A stretch of 64,000 nucleotides of DNA from JAGNGI01 sp035448825. Its GTDB lineage: Bacteria; Fidelibacterota; UBA2242. The DNA is taken from positions 5,217 to 69,216 of the forward strand of contig DAOTJS010000012.1 in NCBI GenBank assembly GCA_035448825.1. The letters are read 5' to 3'. The notes beneath the pieces were generated by a model. That model saw only the letters and a program-made list of their open reading frames with translations. It was not told the origin of the DNA and did not search any database. The position numbers were made by a program, and so were the translations under genes. Positions 17,993-27,462 of the stretch are shown piece after piece (the first letter of the stretch is position 1; the number at the start of each line of letters is the position of its first letter).

Positions 17993-18739
17993 ATGAAAAA
18001 CCTTGACCCTCGGGTAAAACTCTTCTGGCTGGTCATAGCCGCTATAGGTATTTTCCGTCTCAAAGTCTGGTATGCCCAGCTTAGCGTCGCTATTGTACTG
18101 GGAACTATCATAATTTTCCGAGCTATCTTTGCCAGGGAAAATTTCAAAGTTCTCAGAATTTTGTTGGTATTTTTACCGTTGACCTTTTTAATCCATATTT
18201 TGTTTGGAACGCACTTACTTGCCACTATTTTCCGGTCCGCTCCTCGGGATCCCTGGTCGGTTTTGCTATTAATGCCGCTGACCTTTACTCTGAGGATCGG
18301 TAATTTGATAGCTCTGATGGCTCTTGCTACTCACTGGTTGAAGGCGCTGGAGGTGCTGGATGCCATATACCATTTATTAAAACCCCTGAGGATAATCGGT
18401 TTGCCGGTAGATGATATTTTTCAGGTAATTTTTATAGCGGTACGGTTTATTCCGCTAATGCAAGAAGAATATCAAAGGCTTGACGACAGCTGGCGCATTT
18501 TTATGAACTGCGATTCAGGTGGTTTATTTGGCCAGATTGAGCGTTTGCGAACGATTCTGGTGCCTTTAATGGTAGTGAGCTTTCGACGAGCCGAAGTTTT
18601 AGCCGAGGCGATGACGGTGCGCGGTTATGATTCCAAAATCAAACGCTCTTATGTTGGTCAATTACGCTGGCAGTTTCCCGATTGGATCGGATTGGCGGCT
18701 GGTTGCGGAGGCTTGATTCTTATGGTGGTTAAAATCTGA
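17993..18739 (+). CDS. ecfT: Energy-coupling factor (ECF) transporter transmembrane protein EcfT/CbiQ-like
   Basis: 248 aa with four to six hydrophobic helices. Begins with the EcfT signature NLDPRVKLFWL and ends with the coupling-helix motifs AVRFIPLMQEE and RRAEVLAEAMTVRGY (family A-R-G box), which contact the ATPases. EcfT is the membrane scaffold of vitamin/metal ECF importers. In Firmicutes ecfA1-ecfA2-ecfT-truA is a well-known order; here ecfT still precedes truA, but no EcfA ATPase or S component is adjacent, so partners must be elsewhere. Confidence 0.88.
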   Translation: MKNLDPRVKLFWLVIAAIGIFRLKVWYAQLSVAIVLGTIIIFRAIFARENFKVLRILLVFLPLTFLIHILFGTHLLATIFRSAPRDPWSVLLLMPLTFTLRIGNLIALMALATHWLKALEVLDAIYHLLKPLRIIGLPVDDIFQVIFIAVRFIPLMQEEYQRLDDSWRIFMNCDSGGLFGQIERLRTILVPLMVVSFRRAEVLAEAMTVRGYDSKIKRSYVGQLRWQFPDWIGLAAGCGGLILMVVKI

Positions 18740-19485
18740 TGGAACGTCGTTTTAAAATTATCATGCAGTATGATGGGAGCAATTATTGTGGCTGGCAACG
18801 TCAACTCCAGAATCGTTCAGTGCAGGCGGAAATTGAAAATGCCCTTAAGCCTCTGAACCAGAATCTGCCAGTGACGGTGATCGCCGCCGGTCGCACAGAC
18901 AGCGGCGTGCATGCCAGGCGACAGACTGCCCATTTTGATTTAGCGACGGATTTGGCGCCAGACACCCTAAAAAAGGCTTTGAATGCAACTTTGCCGGACG
19001 ATATCTACGTTGACGATTGCCATGAGGTCGGGAAGGAATTTCACGCTCGTTTTGCGGCTATCAGTCGTACTTACCACTACCAGATTCTCGTCAACGCTAA
19101 CGTATTTTTACGTAAATATGTCTGGCTGGTCAATTTTCCCTTTGATCGTGAATTGTTGCAAATGTGTGCCGAATTAGTGAAGGGCGAACATGATTTCACG
19201 GCGCTATGTCGAGCGGCGACCGAGACGGAAAATAAAATCGCGACAGTTTACGAATCGCGCTGGGAAGAGCAAGATAATCGCTTGGTATACGTCATAACCG
19301 CTAATCGCTTTTTACATGCAATGGTTAGAATGCTGGTCGGTTCGATGATGGAAGTTGCCAGAGGAAAATATCCGATCAGTGCTTTCAAGAATCTTCTTGG
19401 AAAAAATGATACTAAAATGCAAGTTTATACAGCTCCGGCGCAGGGGCTGTTTTTATGGAATGTTAAATATCAGGAGGACAATTAA
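18739..19485 (+). CDS. truA: tRNA pseudouridine(38-40) synthase TruA
   Basis: 248 aa. Catalytic aspartate D54 lies in AAGRTDSGVHA; YDGSNYCGWQRQ at the N-terminus and FLHAMVRMLVGSMMEVARGK at the C-terminus are diagnostic. Isomerises U38-U40 in tRNA anticodon arms. Its first base overlaps the ecfT stop. Confidence 0.96.
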   Translation: MERRFKIIMQYDGSNYCGWQRQLQNRSVQAEIENALKPLNQNLPVTVIAAGRTDSGVHARRQTAHFDLATDLAPDTLKKALNATLPDDIYVDDCHEVGKEFHARFAAISRTYHYQILVNANVFLRKYVWLVNFPFDRELLQMCAELVKGEHDFTALCRAATETENKIATVYESRWEEQDNRLVYVITANRFLHAMVRMLVGSMMEVARGKYPISAFKNLLGKNDTKMQVYTAPAQGLFLWNVKYQEDN

Positions 19486-19487
19486 AA

Positions 19488-20132
19488 ATGAAACTGTTTA
19501 TTGACACTGCTAATCTCGAAGAAATAAGAAAAGCCCAGTCCTGGGGACTCTTGGATGGGGTTACCACCAATCCAACTTTACTCTCTAAGGAAAAGGGCAA
19601 TTTTAAGGAAATTCTGCTCAAGATATGCGAAACCGTCAATGGGCCGGTAAGCGGCGAAGTTGTCAGCTTAGATGCCGATGGCATGGTGCGCGAAGCTGAG
19701 GATCTAGCCGCTTTGCATAAAAATATGGTCATCAAGGTTCCAATTACTTTAGAAGGTCTAAAAGCCATCAAAATTTTATCCGGGAAGGGAATCCGCACTA
19801 ATACGACCCTCATCTTTTCACCTTTGCAAGCACTTTTGGCGGCGAAAGCCGGGGCGACTTTCGTCAGCCCTTTCGTCGGACGTCTGGATGATATTCACCA
19901 GGTCGGGATGGAATTAGTTCAGCAGATCAAGACCATTTACGACAATTATGGTATCAAAACGGAAATCATTGTAGCCAGCATTCGTAATCCACTGCATATT
20001 GTTGATGCGGCTCTGATTGGAGCGGATATATGTACGATTCCCTTCAACGTTATGGAAAAAATGGTCAAACATCCTCTGACAGATAAGGGCATTACCCAAT
20101 TTCTGGAGGATTGGAAAAAGGTCGAGAAGTGA
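19488..20132 (+). CDS. tal: Transaldolase of the short (TalC/fructose-6-phosphate aldolase-like) subfamily
   Basis: 214 aa, the size of the short TalC/MipB group rather than E. coli TalB. Schiff-base lysine K83 lies in MVIKVPIT. MKLFIDTANLEEI, GVTTNPTLL, GIRTNTTLIFSPLQA and SPFVGRLDD are conserved features. AGGACAATTAAAA precedes the ATG. Likely transfers dihydroxyacetone units in the pentose phosphate pathway; true transaldolase versus fructose-6-phosphate aldolase activity cannot be decided here. Confidence 0.92.
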   Translation: MKLFIDTANLEEIRKAQSWGLLDGVTTNPTLLSKEKGNFKEILLKICETVNGPVSGEVVSLDADGMVREAEDLAALHKNMVIKVPITLEGLKAIKILSGKGIRTNTTLIFSPLQALLAAKAGATFVSPFVGRLDDIHQVGMELVQQIKTIYDNYGIKTEIIVASIRNPLHIVDAALIGADICTIPFNVMEKMVKHPLTDKGITQFLEDWKKVEK

Positions 20133-21229
20133 AAAAAATAGTTTCGGTGTTGATCAGTAGTTTTCTTATCGGCATTAGCCTCTTACTGGCTAATCCGCAA
20201 GAACAACAGGAAATTAGCAATTCACGCCGCAACGCCATAACCGCAGCTATCGAAAAAGTCAGCCCAGCCGTGGCGGGTATTAACGTTACAGCGATTCAAG
20301 AATATGTAGCCTCTCCGTTTTTCAACGATCCACTCTGGAGTTTGCTATTTCCCGAGCAAATTTATCGCCGTCGAGTGAAAAGCCTCGGTTCAGGTGTAGT
20401 AATCAGTTCCGATGGTTATATCGTGACCAATGCTCATGTAGTCGAGGGCGCTGAAGAAATTGTGGTGACTCTGATGGGCGGCAAGGAATATAAAGCTAAA
20501 CTAGCCGGAATTGACAATATTTCTGATATCGCTTTGCTTAAGATTGATGACAAATCTTTTTCTTATGCCAAATTAGGTTCTTCGGAAGATGTAATGATTG
20601 GCGAATGGGTGATTGCCCTTGGCAATCCTTTCGGACTTTTTAGCGTTAATTATAAGCCGACGGCTACGATTGGGATAGTCTCCGGAACTGACCTCGATTT
20701 CGGTCCTCAACAGAGCGGCCGAATATACCAGGATATGATTCAGACCGACGCGGCGATCAACACCGGTAACAGTGGCGGACCATTAGTTAATGCTCTGGGA
20801 GAAGTCATTGGTATCAATACCTTTATTTTTACTGGTAGTCAATTCAGTGAGGGTTCGATTGGAATCGGCTTTGCCATTCCGATTGACCGGGTAAAGGCGG
20901 TTGTAGCCGATCTTAAGCAATACGGTAAAGCCGGCCGAACTTTTAAAATTGGCTGGGAACTTCAGAACATAGATAGTTTTTTAGCTCGGTATCTTAATCT
21001 ACCGACAAGTACCGGTGTAATTGTAACGCGAGTGGAGAAAGGTACTCCAGCCGAACGCTCGGGACTGAAAGTCGGCGACGTTATCATAATGCTTGACGGG
21101 AAAAAGGTTACCCGTACAGAAGAAATATATGCTTACATCCAGGAAAACTTACTAAGACAAGGCGATAAAATTAAAGTCCGATTTCTACGAGGCAATCGTG
21201 AATTTGAAACTCAGTTGGTTTTAGAATAG
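20129..21229 (+). CDS. htrA: HtrA/DegP-type periplasmic serine protease with one PDZ domain
   Basis: 366 aa from GTG 20129, which overlaps the tal stop (GTGA) and gives a proper signal peptide (KKIVSVLISSFLIGISLLLAN). Chymotrypsin-like domain with triad H103 (VTNAHVVEGA), D133 (ISDIALLKID) and S215 (NTGNSGGPLV). One C-terminal PDZ domain (about 275-366, GVIVTRVEKGTPAERSGLK). The single PDZ makes it DegS-like in layout, though the signal could be cleaved. Likely envelope protein quality control. Confidence 0.94.
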   Translation: MKKIVSVLISSFLIGISLLLANPQEQQEISNSRRNAITAAIEKVSPAVAGINVTAIQEYVASPFFNDPLWSLLFPEQIYRRRVKSLGSGVVISSDGYIVTNAHVVEGAEEIVVTLMGGKEYKAKLAGIDNISDIALLKIDDKSFSYAKLGSSEDVMIGEWVIALGNPFGLFSVNYKPTATIGIVSGTDLDFGPQQSGRIYQDMIQTDAAINTGNSGGPLVNALGEVIGINTFIFTGSQFSEGSIGIGFAIPIDRVKAVVADLKQYGKAGRTFKIGWELQNIDSFLARYLNLPTSTGVIVTRVEKGTPAERSGLKVGDVIIMLDGKKVTRTEEIYAYIQENLLRQGDKIKVRFLRGNREFETQLVLE

Positions 21230-21232
21230 CCT

Positions 21233-22534
21233 ATGATTGAACGTTATACCAGGCCTGAAATGGGACGAATCTGGTCGGAGGAGAATAAATTTGCGACCTG
21301 GTGGAAAGTTGAACTGGAAGTTTGCCGGGTTCAGAATGCCCGAGGCGTTATCTCTGACGAAGCTCTAAATGAAATAGAATCACGAGCGAAATTTTCAGTA
21401 AAGCGCATTCAAGAAATTGAAGAAGAGGTCAAACACGACGTTATCGCTTTTCTGACTAATGTCAGTGAAAATGTCGGCCCAACCGCTCGTTTCATTCACA
21501 AAGGGATGACATCTTCGGACTTACTGGATACCGCTCTGGCACTTCAATTAAGCGAAGCCGGTCAATTGATTCTCACTGACCTGAACCAGCTGGAGAAAAT
21601 TTTAACTGAAAAAAGCATTGAGTACCGAGATTGTTTGATGATCGGGCGCACCCACGGTGTACACGCTGAACCGATTACTTTTGGATTCAAATTGCTGATC
21701 TTTCGGGAGGAGATTAGACGACACATCAAACGATTTAAGCTGGCACTGGATGATATCCGGGTTGGGAAAATCTCCGGGGCAGTCGGTACCTATCAGCATA
21801 TTGATCCTGAAGTAGAGGAACGCGTCTGCCACAATCTAGGGCTGGAACCGGCTTTAGTCACTAACCAGATTATTCAGCGTGATCGGCATGCCTTTTTCGT
21901 TACTACGCTGGCATTGATCGGGGCGACTCTGGAAAAAATTGCTACTGAAATCAGGCATTTGCAACGCACAGAAGTCCTGGAAGTTGAGGAATTTTTTTCC
22001 AAAGGCCAGAAAGGCTCATCGGCTATGCCGCATAAGCGCAATCCGGTACTTTCCGAGCGAATCTGCGGGATGGCCCGTCTTCTGCGGGGCTACGCCGTAA
22101 CTGCTATGGAAAACGTTCCGCTCTGGCATGAACGTGATATTTCGCATTCTTCCAATGAGCGGATTATCTTGCCGGATGCCTGTATTTGCGTTGATTTTAT
22201 TCTCAATGAAATGAGCAAAGTGCTTTCCAATCTTATGGTTTATCCGGAAAATATGCGTCGCAATCTGGAAGGAATGCACGGTTTAATTTTTTCTCAGGAA
22301 ATTATGCTGGCTATTGTTGAAAAAGGGGCCAGTCGCGAGGAGGCTTATGCCATTGTTCAAAATGATGCAATGCGAGTCTGGCAATCGGGCGCCGATTTTA
22401 AGGAAATACTTTTGCAAGATAAAAATGTCCTAAGATGGTTAGAACCAGCGGAAATCGAATCTTATTTTAACTATGAAAAAATCTTGACAAGTATCAACGG
22501 AATTTTTGAAAGGATAAACTCGGAACAATTATGA
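21233..22534 (+). CDS. purB: Adenylosuccinate lyase
   Basis: 433 aa. Fumarase/aspartase superfamily signature loop SSAMPHKRNP with the mobile catalytic serine, TSSDLLDTALALQ and IGRTHGVHAEPITFG. Acts twice in purine synthesis: SAICAR to AICAR, and adenylosuccinate to AMP. The stop overlaps the purC start (ATGA), so purB and purC are coupled. Confidence 0.97.
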   Translation: MIERYTRPEMGRIWSEENKFATWWKVELEVCRVQNARGVISDEALNEIESRAKFSVKRIQEIEEEVKHDVIAFLTNVSENVGPTARFIHKGMTSSDLLDTALALQLSEAGQLILTDLNQLEKILTEKSIEYRDCLMIGRTHGVHAEPITFGFKLLIFREEIRRHIKRFKLALDDIRVGKISGAVGTYQHIDPEVEERVCHNLGLEPALVTNQIIQRDRHAFFVTTLALIGATLEKIATEIRHLQRTEVLEVEEFFSKGQKGSSAMPHKRNPVLSERICGMARLLRGYAVTAMENVPLWHERDISHSSNERIILPDACICVDFILNEMSKVLSNLMVYPENMRRNLEGMHGLIFSQEIMLAIVEKGASREEAYAIVQNDAMRVWQSGADFKEILLQDKNVLRWLEPAEIESYFNYEKILTSINGIFERINSEQL

Positions 22535-23238
22535 ACAAGAAAGAGAAATTGTACGAAGGGAAAGCCAAAATCGTCTATTCTACTGAAGATCCCGAACTGG
22601 TAATTCAGTATTTTAAAGACGATGCCACCGCTTTTGATGGCATTAAAAAAGGGCAAATTAAGGGCAAGGGAGTAGCCAACAATTTGATCAGTTGTCATCT
22701 ATTTAACCTGCTCGAGCAAAATGGTATTGCCACTCATTTCCTAAAAAAACTCTCGGATAACGAGATGCTGGTACGGCGAGTTGAAATTATCCCGGTTGAA
22801 TTGGTGGTACGCAATGTAGCAGCCGGAAGTCTCACCAAACGTTATGGAGTACCGGAGGGGCAAGTTTTCAGTGAGCCAATCGTGGAGTGTTATTATAAAA
22901 ACGATGCCTTTCATGATCCAGCGATAAATGATGACCATGTCATTCGGTTTAATCTGGCTAATGCCGCTGAACTTTCTACGATCAAGTCTACTGCCCTGCG
23001 AGTAAATCGAATTCTTAAAGATTATTTCGATTCGATCGGCGTGATCCTAGTGGATTTCAAGCTGGAGTTTGGTCGTTATAAAGATCAAATTCTACTGGCG
23101 GATGAAATTTCGCCGGATACTTGCCGCTTTTGGGAAAAAGGCACTAACCGTAAATTGGATAAAGACCGCTTCCGATTTGATTTGGGAGGTGTGGAAGAAG
23201 TTTATGCCGAAATGTTGAAAAAGGTGACCGGGGCTTAA
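22531..23238 (+). CDS. purC: Phosphoribosylaminoimidazole-succinocarboxamide (SAICAR) synthetase
   Basis: 235 aa, standard length. YEGKAKIVYSTEDPELV at the N-terminus is the ATP glycine loop; EIIPVELVVRNVAAGSL, FDSIGVILVDFKLEFG and LADEISPDTCRFW are family motifs. Joins CAIR and aspartate, producing the substrate of PurB encoded just upstream. Confidence 0.97.
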   Translation: MNKKEKLYEGKAKIVYSTEDPELVIQYFKDDATAFDGIKKGQIKGKGVANNLISCHLFNLLEQNGIATHFLKKLSDNEMLVRRVEIIPVELVVRNVAAGSLTKRYGVPEGQVFSEPIVECYYKNDAFHDPAINDDHVIRFNLANAAELSTIKSTALRVNRILKDYFDSIGVILVDFKLEFGRYKDQILLADEISPDTCRFWEKGTNRKLDKDRFRFDLGGVEEVYAEMLKKVTGA

Positions 23239-23241
23239 TTT

Positions 23242-23877
23242 ATGATCGCCAGAGAAAGCCAGCGCCTGATTATACCAATGTTGATCGTTGCTATTTTGGC
23301 CATGTTTCTGGGAAAATTGTTTGATTTGGGGATTCTGATAGTGATTTCAGGGTTGGCGTTGTTTGCAATGATTTTTACGCTTTATTTTTTCCGTGACCCG
23401 GAGCGAATTATTCCGCCAGATCCGGCGCTCTTAGTTGCTCCGGCAGACGGGAAAATTGTCGAGATTTGCGATGTAGATGACCCTTTCGTGGGTAGCGGTC
23501 GCAGGATCGCGATTTTTATGTCGCTTTTTAATGTGCATATTAACCGCGCACCCTATTCGGGAGTTGTTAGGCAGATTGATCATAAAAATGGTAAATTCCA
23601 CTCGGCTTTTAAGCCGGAAGCAGCGACTGAGAACGAACAATGCCGGATAACTATGGAAAAAGATAATCTGAAGATTGCTGTGACTCAGATTGCTGGTTTT
23701 TTCGCTCGGCGGATTATTTCTCGGGTAAAAGTTGGCCAAAACCTGGAGAAAGGTGAGCGATTGGGTTTGATCATGTTTGGGTCGCGGGTAGAATTAATTA
23801 TTCCCAGAACAGTGAAAATTAACATTTGTCCGGGGGCAAAAGTCAAAGCCGGAGAAACTGTGATTGGAGAGATGTGA
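23242..23877 (+). CDS. psd: Phosphatidylserine decarboxylase proenzyme (PSD-A type)
   Basis: 211 aa, the short class with an N-terminal membrane helix pair. Residues G180-S181 in MFGSRVEL form the autocleavage site that creates the pyruvoyl group. APADGKIVEI and SLFNVHINRAPYSG are conserved. Produces phosphatidylethanolamine from phosphatidylserine made by the next gene product. The stop overlaps the pssA start. Confidence 0.95.
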   Translation: MIARESQRLIIPMLIVAILAMFLGKLFDLGILIVISGLALFAMIFTLYFFRDPERIIPPDPALLVAPADGKIVEICDVDDPFVGSGRRIAIFMSLFNVHINRAPYSGVVRQIDHKNGKFHSAFKPEAATENEQCRITMEKDNLKIAVTQIAGFFARRIISRVKVGQNLEKGERLGLIMFGSRVELIIPRTVKINICPGAKVKAGETVIGEM

Positions 23878-24602
23878 AAGTAAGACGTAATTTTCTTCCA
23901 AGTATCTTTACCGTTTTGAACCTGTTCGCCGGATTTTTGGCTATACCCCAGATAATCCGGGGTCATTATATCACAGCTGTAGAATTGATTATCGCCGCCA
24001 TTATTTTTGATGGTCTGGACGGCAAAGTAGCTCGCCTCACCAAACAGGTGTCTGATTTTGGGATCGAATTCGACTCGCTTTGCGATATGGTTTCTTTTTG
24101 TTTGGTGCCATCGTTGCTGATCCATGAATTATTTGTATCTGAATTAGGATTTATTGGTGGTATAATAAGCTTTTTTCCGCTCCTGTTTGGTGGCGTAAGA
24201 TTGGCGCGTTTTAATCTGCACGCTAGCCCTGTGAAGAAGAGCTACTTCATCGGGATGCCAGTTCCGACCAGTGCTCTGACGATTGGCTCCTATATCTGGT
24301 TTAGCTACAAATTATCAGGCAATTACGGTAATCCGAAAATAATTCTACCTATGGTGATAGTACTATCGTTTATGATGGTTAGTAATATTCGCTTTAGCGT
24401 TAACTTCGAACTTGGTTTTCGCAAAGGTTTTCTAACTGCTTTTAAAACTGGAGCTGTAATACTTTTAACAATTGGGACTATAGTTTTTAATGGGTATGCT
24501 ATTTTTCCACTGGTGGTAATTTATATAATTACTCATCTCTTGCAGTGGTTGATTGGCTACGATGAACCACGCGTTCATCTTGCTAGAAGAAAGGTGCGTT
24601 AA
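23874..24602 (+). CDS. pssA: CDP-diacylglycerol-serine O-phosphatidyltransferase
   Basis: 242 aa from GTG 23874 (GTGA overlap with psd, GGAGAG upstream). Complete CDP-alcohol phosphatidyltransferase motif DGLDGKVARLTKQVSDFG plus IEFDSLCD, i.e. DGxxARx8Gx3Dx3D. About six membrane helices follow. Makes phosphatidylserine in the inner membrane; with psd it completes phosphatidylethanolamine synthesis. Confidence 0.95.
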   Translation: MKVRRNFLPSIFTVLNLFAGFLAIPQIIRGHYITAVELIIAAIIFDGLDGKVARLTKQVSDFGIEFDSLCDMVSFCLVPSLLIHELFVSELGFIGGIISFFPLLFGGVRLARFNLHASPVKKSYFIGMPVPTSALTIGSYIWFSYKLSGNYGNPKIILPMVIVLSFMMVSNIRFSVNFELGFRKGFLTAFKTGAVILLTIGTIVFNGYAIFPLVVIYIITHLLQWLIGYDEPRVHLARRKVR

Positions 24603-24857
24603 ATGTGGGTAGCAAAAATTGTTGTGACTTATAAAGAAGGCATTCTTGATCCAGAGGCTAAAACGATTCAACATACTCTGGAAACTCTCGGATATAAGAA
24701 TATCAAAGAATTGGAAACCGGCAAATATTTCGAGATTAAGCTGCAGTCCAATATTGAGCGGAGCGAAGTCGAAAAATTGATTCGGGAAATATGTGACCGC
24801 ATTCTTTCCAACCCGGTAATTCAGAAATATAGTTACGAGATAGAAGAGGCGGAGTGA
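24603..24857 (+). CDS. purS: FGAM synthase subunit PurS
   Basis: 84 aa. Compact PurS fold: KIVVTYKEGILDPEAKTIQ, then GYKNIKELETGKYFEI and a C-terminal helix (EICDRILSNPVIQKYSYEI). Bridges PurL and PurQ in the three-part FGAM synthase. PurL is not in this window. Stop overlaps purQ (TGATG). Confidence 0.95.
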   Translation: MWVAKIVVTYKEGILDPEAKTIQHTLETLGYKNIKELETGKYFEIKLQSNIERSEVEKLIREICDRILSNPVIQKYSYEIEEAE

Positions 24858-25543
24858 TGAAATTTGGAGTAGTGGTATTTCCCGGCTCGAATTGTGATCA
24901 TGACGCTTACCATGTTATTAAACATGTTCTGGGAGCGAGAGTCGAGTATATCTGGCATAAAGATACTACTTTGCGCCTTTTCGATGCGATTGTCTTACCG
25001 GGGGGGTTTTCTTATGGAGATTATTTAAGAGCGGGAGCAGTAGCCTGTTTTTCACCGATTATGCCGGCTATTGTTCAATTTGCCGCTAGAGGAGGAAAAG
25101 TTATCGGTATCTGTAATGGTTTTCAGGTATTATTGGAAGCCGGACTATTGCCCGGGGCTTTGATCCCGAACAATCATATGCGGTTTCGCTGTCAGGAGGT
25201 TTACCTCAGAGTAAGCAATAATGCAACGGCTTTTACCAGCGATTATGAGGCCGGACAGGTTTTGAAAATGCCCATTGCTCACTATTGTGGTCAATATTTT
25301 GCCGATGATGGTACTTTAGAGCAGCTTCAAGATCAAGAAAGGATCGTTTTCCAGTATTGCAGTTCTGAAGGAGAAGTCAATTCGGCGACTAATCCCAATG
25401 GATCGCGGCATAACATTGCCGGCATTCTGAATGAAGATAAAAACGTACTGGGTATGATGCCGCATCCGGAACGAGCCGCGGAACAAGTGCTTGGTTCAAT
25501 TGACGGATTGGGGATATTTAAATCTTTGTTAGGGAAAGATTAG
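24857..25543 (+). CDS. purQ: FGAM synthase glutaminase subunit PurQ
   Basis: 228 aa from ATG 24857; an in-frame GTG at 24854 is a weaker alternative. Class I glutamine amidotransferase with nucleophile C86 (GICNGFQVL), oxyanion region LPGGFSYGDYLRAGA and His/Glu in MMPHPERA. Supplies ammonia to PurL in the fourth step of purine synthesis. Length shows it is the separate small subunit, consistent with PurS next door. Confidence 0.96.
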   Translation: MKFGVVVFPGSNCDHDAYHVIKHVLGARVEYIWHKDTTLRLFDAIVLPGGFSYGDYLRAGAVACFSPIMPAIVQFAARGGKVIGICNGFQVLLEAGLLPGALIPNNHMRFRCQEVYLRVSNNATAFTSDYEAGQVLKMPIAHYCGQYFADDGTLEQLQDQERIVFQYCSSEGEVNSATNPNGSRHNIAGILNEDKNVLGMMPHPERAAEQVLGSIDGLGIFKSLLGKD

Positions 25544-25544
25544 G

Positions 25545-25820
25545 ATGGATTTGACAAAACGCAAACTTTCGATTTTATTCGTAATTGGTATTCTATTACT
25601 GGGCGCAATGCTTGGTTCTCTGCTCGGTGAATTACTGCGATCGTTAATTCCGGATGGAGTGGTCAAAGAAGTTTTTTTGCGATCAATTGATATTAGGCTT
25701 GGCCCGGCGGTGATTGATCTAATAATGTTTTCAATTACACTGGGTTTTACCCTGAAATTTAATTTTATCGGGATTATAGGGCTGGCTGTGGCCTACTATA
25801 TCCTGAGATTTTGGAGATAA
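25545..25820 (+). CDS. DUF4321 small membrane protein
   Basis: 91 aa, two hydrophobic segments (ILFVIGILLLGAMLGSLLGE and FNFIGIIGLAVAYYILRFW) with the intervening LGPAVIDLIMFSITLGFTLKFN, the wording typical of DUF4321. Function unknown. Tight spacing with purQ (1 nt) and tatA suggests co-transcription. Confidence 0.75.
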   Translation: MDLTKRKLSILFVIGILLLGAMLGSLLGELLRSLIPDGVVKEVFLRSIDIRLGPAVIDLIMFSITLGFTLKFNFIGIIGLAVAYYILRFWR

Positions 25821-25834
25821 CCAAAGGAGTCAAT

Positions 25835-26062
25835 ATGGGAAACATAGGAACTGGCGAAATAATTCTCATTTTAATTGTTTTTTTACTTTTGTTTGGTGCT
25901 AAACGCTTGCCGGAATTGGCCAAAAGTATTGGCAAGAGTTTACGCGAATTCAAAAAAGCCGCCAGCGATATTCAAGATGAAATAAAGGATGTAGATTCCA
26001 AACCGAAAAACAATTCGGGAAATTCAACTAATCCAACCGATCAACCGACACCCAAGGAATAA
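25835..26062 (+). CDS. tatA: Twin-arginine translocase TatA/TatE-type subunit
   Basis: 75 aa from ATG 25835 with AAAGGAG 5 nt upstream. N-terminal helix with GEIILILIVFLLLFGAKRLPELAKSIGKSLREFKKA, the hallmark F-G-x-x-(K)-L-P-x-L hinge and amphipathic helix, followed by a polar tail rich in N, P and K. Forms the Tat pore. TatC is not in the window. Confidence 0.93.
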   Translation: MGNIGTGEIILILIVFLLLFGAKRLPELAKSIGKSLREFKKAASDIQDEIKDVDSKPKNNSGNSTNPTDQPTPKE

Positions 26063-26067
26063 AGCGA

Positions 26068-27444
26068 GTGACCGGTTCGGTTTTTCAATTAGGAATCGAG
26101 CAATTACTCGAGCGGGTCAATTCCAATCCGCACAACGCTTTTATCTCGGTTGTGTCGGATATTGCCGGTAAATATGATGAAATAAACTCCCGGATTCGAA
26201 GCGACCAAGCCGGATCATTAGCTGGATATACAATCGGAATCAAAGATAACATCTGTATGGCTGGTTTACCGACGACCTGTGCTTCGCGGATATTGGCTAA
26301 CTTTACGCCGCCTTATGAAGCCACAGTGGTTACTAAAATTCGCCAGGCGGATGGATTAATCGTTGGTAAAACGAATATGGACGAATTTGCAATGGGTTCT
26401 ACAACCGAATTTTCGGCTTTCGGCCTAGTGACCAATCCGCATAATGAGAAGCGAGTTCCGGGTGGCTCCAGTGGCGGTTCAGCCGCGGCGGTAGCTGGAA
26501 ACCTGGTGGATATAGCCCTCGGTTCTGATACGGGCGGTTCGATTCGCCAACCGGCTGCTTTCTGTGGTATCGTCGGGCTTAAACCAACTTATGGTCGCGT
26601 TTCGCGCTATGGGTTGGTAGCGTTTGCCTCATCGCTGGATCAAATTGGCACTTTTTCGCGCAATGTAGCCGATAGTGCACGCTTGTTGCAGGTGATAGCC
26701 GGGCATGATGAAAATGATTCGACTAGTGCCGATGAACCGGTTCCTGATTATATGAATGCTTTGGATCGAGATATCCACGATCTGCGAATCGGAGTGCCGA
26801 CTGAATATTTCAGCAAAGGACTCGATCCCGAAATTGCCGACCGCGTCAAGAAGTGCATCCGGTTTTTGGAAAAATCGGGGGTGGTTGTTACGGACATCAC
26901 TTTGCCGCATACGCCTTATGCCATTGCGACTTATTATATTATTGCCACTGCCGAGGCTTCTTCCAATCTGGCACGCTATGACGGTGTCCGTTATGGTTTA
27001 AGCAGACGCGGCGGTGATCTCGATGCGCTGTATCGCGAAACCAGACATACCGGTTTCGGGGCGGAAGTGACTCGTCGGATTATGCTCGGAACTTTTGTTT
27101 TGTCAGCCGGTTATTACGAGGCTTATTACGACAAAGCCCAGCGCGTCAGACGCTTAATAAAAGAAGATTTCATGAAAGCTTTTAAAAAAGTTGACGCGAT
27201 CCTGACGCCGACTACGCCGACAACCGCATACGAAATCGGGGCCAAGATTGACGATCCCTTGGCGATGTACCTGGGTGATATTTATACCGTACCAGCAAAT
27301 CTGGCTGGTGTACCAGCTTTGAATTTTCCACTTGGTAAATCGTCGGAAGGATTGCCGATTGGCGCTCAGCTAACCGGCCGCTATTTCGATGAAGAAACAA
27401 TTTTACGGATTGCTCATTATATAGAGCGCAATTATGAGGAGTAA
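26068..27444 (+). CDS. gatA: Aspartyl/glutamyl-tRNA amidotransferase subunit A
   Basis: 458 aa from GTG 26068. The Ser-cisSer-Lys amidase triad is visible as K59 (GIKDNI), S134 (PGGSSGGSAAA) and S158 (GSDTGGSIRQPA), with the same 75- and 24-residue spacing as Staphylococcus GatA. Releases ammonia from glutamine for amidation of Glu-tRNA(Gln)/Asp-tRNA(Asn). GatB and GatC are not adjacent. Confidence 0.95.
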   Translation: MTGSVFQLGIEQLLERVNSNPHNAFISVVSDIAGKYDEINSRIRSDQAGSLAGYTIGIKDNICMAGLPTTCASRILANFTPPYEATVVTKIRQADGLIVGKTNMDEFAMGSTTEFSAFGLVTNPHNEKRVPGGSSGGSAAAVAGNLVDIALGSDTGGSIRQPAAFCGIVGLKPTYGRVSRYGLVAFASSLDQIGTFSRNVADSARLLQVIAGHDENDSTSADEPVPDYMNALDRDIHDLRIGVPTEYFSKGLDPEIADRVKKCIRFLEKSGVVVTDITLPHTPYAIATYYIIATAEASSNLARYDGVRYGLSRRGGDLDALYRETRHTGFGAEVTRRIMLGTFVLSAGYYEAYYDKAQRVRRLIKEDFMKAFKKVDAILTPTTPTTAYEIGAKIDDPLAMYLGDIYTVPANLAGVPALNFPLGKSSEGLPIGAQLTGRYFDEETILRIAHYIERNYEE

Positions 27445-27462
27445 CCTACCAGATTAAGTGAT

